Below the pieces are notes generated by a model. It searched no databases and was not told the origin of the DNA. It worked only from the letters and a program-made list of their open reading frames with translations. The position numbers and the translations under genes are program-made. Of a stretch of DNA of 37,225 nucleotides, positions 33,335 to 37,225 are shown in pieces. How positions within the stretch are numbered: the first letter of the stretch is position 1; the number at the start of each line of letters is the position of its first letter. This DNA is from Stenotrophomonas maltophilia. Its GTDB lineage: Bacteria > Pseudomonadota > Gammaproteobacteria > Xanthomonadales > Xanthomonadaceae. The stretch lies in the NCBI RefSeq assembly GCF_013464485.1, contig NZ_RAUX01000014.1, forward strand, positions 1 to 37,225. Reading direction: 5' to 3'.

Positions 33335-35980
33335 TTACAGGGTGCGCGGCACTTCGATACGCTCGAAGCACTCGATCTGGTCACCCGGCTTGACGTCGTT
33401 GTAGGCCTTCACCGCGATACCGCATTCGGTACCGTTGCGGACTTCCTCGACGTTTTCCTTGAAGCGGCGCAGCGATTCCAGTTCGCCTTCGAAGATCACC
33501 ACGCTGTCGCGCAGCACGCGGATCGGCTTGTTGCGCTTGACCACACCCTCGATGACCATCGAGCCGGCAACGGCGCCCAGCTTGGAGCTGCGGAACACGT
33601 CGCGGACCTCGGCGATACCGATGATCTCTTCGCGGATCTCTACGCCCAGCAGACCGGAGGCCACCTGCTTCACCTGGTCGATCACGTCATAGATGATCGA
33701 GAAGTAGCGCAGGTCAACGCCATTGGATTCGATGATGCGACGGGCCGAAGCATCCGCACGCACGTTGAAGCCGATGACGGTGGCCTTCGAAGCAGCTGCC
33801 GAGTTGGCGTCCGATTCGGTGATGCCGCCCACGCCGGAGTGGATCACGTTGATGCGGATGTCTTCATTGGACAGCGCGACCAGTGCCTGGCTCAGGGCCT
33901 GCACCGAACCCTGCACGTCGGCCTTGATGACCAGGTTGAGGACCTGCTGGCCCTCGCCCTTGCCCAGGGTCGCCATGATGTCTTCCATGCGGCTCCCCGC
34001 GGTGGCCACCAGGCGCGATTCACGGCGCTTGGTCTCACGCTGCTGGGCAACGTCCTTGGCCAGGCGCTCGTCCTCTACGACCACGAAGTCGTCACCGGCT
34101 TCCGGCACGCCGGACAGGCCCAGGACCTGCACCGGGATGGACGGGCCCGCGAACTCCGGCTGCTTGCCGGTTTCGTCGAACAGCGCACGCACGCGGCCGT
34201 ACTGGATGCCGCACACCAGGTAGTCGCCCTTCTTCAGGCGGCCCTGCTGCACCAGCACGGTTGCGACCGGGCCGCGGCCCTTGTCCAGCGACGATTCGAT
34301 CACCACGCCCGAGGCGCGGCCTTCGTCGACGGCCTTCAGTTCCAGCAGTTCAGCCTGGATCGAGATGGCGTCCAGCAGGTCGTCGATGCCCAGGCCGGTC
34401 TTGGCCGAGATCTCCACCATCTGAGTATCACCACCGAAGTCTTCGGCCACGACCTGCTCGGACAGCAGTTCGTTCTTGACCCGCATCGGGTCGGCGTCGG
34501 ACTTGTCGATCTTGTTGATCGCCACGATCAGCGGCACACCCGCCGAACGGGCGTGCTGGATCGCTTCCTTGGTCTGCGGCATGACGCCGTCATCGGCGGC
34601 CACGACCAGCACCACGATGTCGGTCAGCTTGGCGCCGCGGGCACGCATCGAGGTGAAGGCGGCATGGCCCGGGGTATCCAGGAAGCTGATCACGCCCTTC
34701 GGCGTATCCACGTGGTAGGCACCGATGTGCTGGGTGATGCCGCCGGCTTCGCCGGTGGCGACCTTCGTGCGGCGGATGTAATCCAGCAGCGAGGTCTTGC
34801 CGTGGTCGACGTGGCCCATGATGGTGACCACCGGCGGACGCTGGGTGGCTTCGCCCTGGTTTTCACCGGTCGAGGCCAGCAGTGCGTCTTCGGCATCGTT
34901 GTCGTTGGCGCGGATCGCCTTGTGGCCGAGTTCTTCGGTCACCAGCGCGGCGGTGTCATGGTCGATGGACTGGGTGATGGTGGCCATCACGCCCATCTTG
35001 AACAGCGCCTTGACCACCTCGCCGCCCTTCAGCGCGAGCTTCTGCGCCAGGTCGGCCACGGTGATCGTGTCGCCGATCGCCACTTCACGCACCACCGGCG
35101 CAGTCGGACGCTCAAAGGCGTGCGGACCGGCATTGTTGCCACCGCGCGACATGTCGCGACGGCCACCCGCTTGGTTACGCCCGCCCGGACGACCACGGCT
35201 GTTGCTGTTGTTGCTGTTGCCACGACGCGCGCGGTCGGCAGCCGACAGGTGCATCTGGCCGGCGAAACGGTCGCCCGGGCCACGCTCGTTGCGCGGCGCG
35301 CTGCGGTTGTTGCGGTCGTCGTTGCGCGGCGGCGGCGGCGCACTGCGCGGCGCAGCCGGAGCGGCGGCTGGAGCACGCGGCGGGCGCGGCGCGGTTTCAT
35401 CGATCGGAGCGCGCTTGGGCTTGGTGGCAGCCAGCGCCTCGGCAGCCTTCGCGGCGGCCGCAGCTTCCTCGGCAGCCTTCTTCTCTGCCTCTGCGCGTTC
35501 CTTGGCCGCAATCTCTTCCTCACGGGCACGGACGATGGCTTCGTCGCGCAGACGATCTTTCTCGGCCAGCGCCTGCTGTTCGGCGAGGTTGCGGGCGCGC
35601 GACTCTTCCAGCTTGCGCAGGATGTCGGCGCGTTCTTCGTCCGGCGTCATGGCGCGCGCACCATCCTTGACGTAGGTGCGCTTCTGGCGCACCTCGACAT
35701 TCACGGTCGTCTTGCTGCGACCGGAATTGACCGTCACTTCCTGCTGCTTCCGGCGGTTGAGCGTGATCTTCTTTGCAGACTGATCGGTCTCTTCCGGGGC
35801 CTGCTCGGGCTTGCCGTGCGAACGACGAAGGAAGCCCAGGAGCTTCACCTTCTCGGAGCTGGTCACGACCTGGTCGGGACCGCTGAACTTCATGCCGGCA
35901 CCGGCCAGCTGTTCCAGCAGTTTTTCGACCGGTGTGTTGACCAGTTCGGCAAGCTTGCGGATGGTGGTTTGCTGCGACAT
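33335..35980 (-). CDS. infB: Translation initiation factor IF-2
   Basis: An 881-aa GTPase that brings fMet-tRNA to the 30S. N-terminal IF2N (1-55, [21 protein letters not shown]), then a charged and Arg/Gly/Asn-rich disordered linker (about 100-290), a second IF2N-type module (about 295-350), the G domain with GHVDHGKTS at 389-397, DTPGHAAF and NKIDKS, then domains II-IV ending [22 protein letters not shown]. It follows nusA by 92 bp and has AGGA near the ATG. Confidence 0.99.
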   Translation of the reverse strand: MSQQTTIRKLAELVNTPVEKLLEQLAGAGMKFSGPDQVVTSSEKVKLLGFLRRSHGKPEQAPEETDQSAKKITLNRRKQQEVTVNSGRSKTTVNVEVRQKRTYVKDGARAMTPDEERADILRKLEESRARNLAEQQALAEKDRLRDEAIVRAREEEIAAKERAEAEKKAAEEAAAAAKAAEALAATKPKRAPIDETAPRPPRAPAAAPAAPRSAPPPPRNDDRNNRSAPRNERGPGDRFAGQMHLSAADRARRGNSNNSNSRGRPGGRNQAGGRRDMSRGGNNAGPHAFERPTAPVVREVAIGDTITVADLAQKLALKGGEVVKALFKMGVMATITQSIDHDTAALVTEELGHKAIRANDNDAEDALLASTGENQGEATQRPPVVTIMGHVDHGKTSLLDYIRRTKVATGEAGGITQHIGAYHVDTPKGVISFLDTPGHAAFTSMRARGAKLTDIVVLVVAADDGVMPQTKEAIQHARSAGVPLIVAINKIDKSDADPMRVKNELLSEQVVAEDFGGDTQMVEISAKTGLGIDDLLDAISIQAELLELKAVDEGRASGVVIESSLDKGRGPVATVLVQQGRLKKGDYLVCGIQYGRVRALFDETGKQPEFAGPSIPVQVLGLSGVPEAGDDFVVVEDERLAKDVAQQRETKRRESRLVATAGSRMEDIMATLGKGEGQQVLNLVIKADVQGSVQALSQALVALSNEDIRINVIHSGVGGITESDANSAAASKATVIGFNVRADASARRIIESNGVDLRYFSIIYDVIDQVKQVASGLLGVEIREEIIGIAEVRDVFRSSKLGAVAGSMVIEGVVKRNKPIRVLRDSVVIFEGELESLRRFKENVEEVRNGTECGIAVKAYNDVKPGDQIECFERIEVPRTL

Positions 35981-36072
35981 TCGGATCCTATGATCTTGTG
36001 GGCGCCCCCCCGCATCTGGAGGTGGCGCGGATTCTACGCCCTGAGCGGCTCAGGGCCCTGTTCATTGCCGGC

Positions 36073-37225
36073 TCATTCGCCGCGTTCCAGTCGGGCGATC
36101 TCTTCGGCACGGGCGGCCAGGATCAGCGCAGCGGCGCGCGCCTGATCCAGTCCTTCGATGCCGAAGTCCATGACCTCGTCGGCGGCCAGGTCGGACAGGT
36201 CCTCGCTGGTACGCACGCCGTGGCCGGCCAGCGCATACGCGGTGGCTTCGTCCATGCCCTTCAGGGACAGCAGGTCCTGCGCCGGCTGGCCGTCTTCAAG
36301 GCCTTCTTCGACTGCCAGGGCCTCATTGAGCAGCGCATCGCGGGCACGAGCGCGCAGCTCTTCGACGATGTCTTCGTCGAAACCTTCCACGGCCAGCAGT
36401 TCGCCGACCGGGACATAAGCGATTTCCTCGACGGTGCCGAAGCCTTCGCTGACCAGGATGCCGGCGATCTCTTCGTCCACTTCCAGCTTGTCCATGAACA
36501 GCTGGCGGGCCGAAGCCTGCTCGGCTTCCGACTTGGCGGTGACCTGGTCCTGGGTCATCACGTTGAGCTGCCAGCCGGTCAGGCGGCTGGCCAGGCGCAC
36601 GTTCTGGCCTCCCTTGCCGATCGCCTGGGCCAGGCGGTCTTCAGCGACAGCCAGGTCCATCGAGTGCTTGTCTTCATCAACGATGATCGACTGCACTTCG
36701 GCCGGCGCCATCGCGTTGATGACGAAGTTGGCCGGGTTGTCGTTCCACAGCACGATGTCCACGCGCTCGCCATTGAGCTCGTTGGACACGGCCTGCACGC
36801 GCGAGCCGCGCATGCCGATGCAGGCGCCGATCGGATCGGTGCGCTGGTCGTGGGCGAGCACGGCGATCTTGGCGCGGTCGCCCGGATCGCGGGCACAGGC
36901 CTTGATTTCCACCAGGCCCTGGCCGACTTCCGGCACTTCCAGCTTGAACAGCTCGATCATGAATTCCGGGGCGGCACGGCTGATGAACAGCTGCGGGCCA
37001 CGCGGTTCCGAACGGACTTCGGCCAGGTAGCCGCGCACGCGGTCACCGGCGCGCAGCACGTCGCGCGGAATGCCCTTGTCCTTCGGAATGAAACCTTCGG
37101 CGTTGCCACCGAGGTCGACATAGATGTTGCCGCGCTCGGCGCGCTTGACCACACCGGTGATCAGTTCGCCGACGCGATCCTTCCACGCATCCACGACCTG
37201 CTGGCGCTCGGCCTCGCGCACGCGC
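36073..37225 (-). CDS. nusA: Transcription termination/antitermination protein NusA (partial)
   Basis: The C-terminal 383 or so codons of NusA; the first part lies beyond the window's right edge, so the N-terminal RNA polymerase-binding domain is missing here. Visible domains: S1 ([34 protein letters not shown]), KH1 (with [28 protein letters not shown]), KH2 ([27 protein letters not shown]), then two acidic C-terminal repeats ([25 protein letters not shown] and [29 protein letters not shown]). NusA modulates pausing and Rho- or hairpin-dependent termination. It begins the operon ahead of infB. Confidence 0.96.
   Translation of the reverse strand, partial: RVREAERQQVVDAWKDRVGELITGVVKRAERGNIYVDLGGNAEGFIPKDKGIPRDVLRAGDRVRGYLAEVRSEPRGPQLFISRAAPEFMIELFKLEVPEVGQGLVEIKACARDPGDRAKIAVLAHDQRTDPIGACIGMRGSRVQAVSNELNGERVDIVLWNDNPANFVINAMAPAEVQSIIVDEDKHSMDLAVAEDRLAQAIGKGGQNVRLASRLTGWQLNVMTQDQVTAKSEAEQASARQLFMDKLEVDEEIAGILVSEGFGTVEEIAYVPVGELLAVEGFDEDIVEELRARARDALLNEALAVEEGLEDGQPAQDLLSLKGMDEATAYALAGHGVRTSEDLSDLAADEVMDFGIEGLDQARAAALILAARAEEIARLERGE

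Noticed and set aside
33839-36145. A 768-codon plus-strand open frame opposite infB
   Set aside because: Antisense to a well-supported gene, low-complexity composition and no ribosome site.

Overview
The window is a high-GC (mid-60s %) gammaproteobacterial chromosome segment, almost certainly from the Stenotrophomonas maltophilia complex (Xanthomonadaceae). Three things point there: the housekeeping proteins look xanthomonad, the order thrS-infC-rpmI-rplT-pheS-pheT-ihfA-merR and nusA-infB-rbfA-truB-rpsO-pnp is intact, and the gaps are littered with short palindromes headed by GTAG, the hallmark of the SMAG repeats of S. maltophilia. No phage, integrase, IS transposase, CRISPR array or rRNA gene was seen.

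Layout. 1-5.1 kb: tRNA-Phe with its terminator, a membrane-anchored unknown protein, a lipocalin, a small lipoprotein, an acyl-CoA dehydrogenase, then a 507-bp gene-free island packed with palindromic repeats in front of an HNH endonuclease gene. 5.2-10.5 kb: dxs (isoprenoid precursor synthesis), a cluster of small envelope proteins (two paralogous 67-68 aa proteins flanking a DUF3011 protein), a 34-aa membrane microprotein, a lipoprotein, a DUF1653 protein, a TetR-EmrE efflux pair and a DUF1328 membrane peptide. 10.6-15.7 kb: LysE exporter, an ArsR-SRPBCC-ClpP paralog gene set, an Asp/Glu racemase, a second DUF3011 protein, a small membrane protein with a GNAT acetyltransferase, and tRNA-Pro(GGG). 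15.7-23.6 kb (minus strand): the translation operon thrS to merR. 23.8-28.9 kb: a three-gene membrane set ending in a PepSY protein, a VOC protein, a GH18 chitinase-like enzyme and a TPR protein. 29-37 kb (minus strand): the nusA-infB-rbfA-truB-rpsO-pnp operon, with nusA cut by the window edge.

Most of the window is ordinary core genome. The most notable signal is upstream of thrS: a recognisable promoter, an eight-residue leader peptide with three consecutive Thr codons (MSTTTAHC) and a Rho-independent terminator, which together look like a threonine-responsive transcription attenuator. Other points of interest are a structured repeat array with a compensatory base change (4183-4386), a 92-bp MITE-like palindromic element, a ClpP paralog in an ArsR-led gene set, an AUC start codon for infC, and a 34-bp-period tandem SMAG array between infB and rbfA. 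All functional calls rest on reading the sequence and family knowledge; no database search was run.
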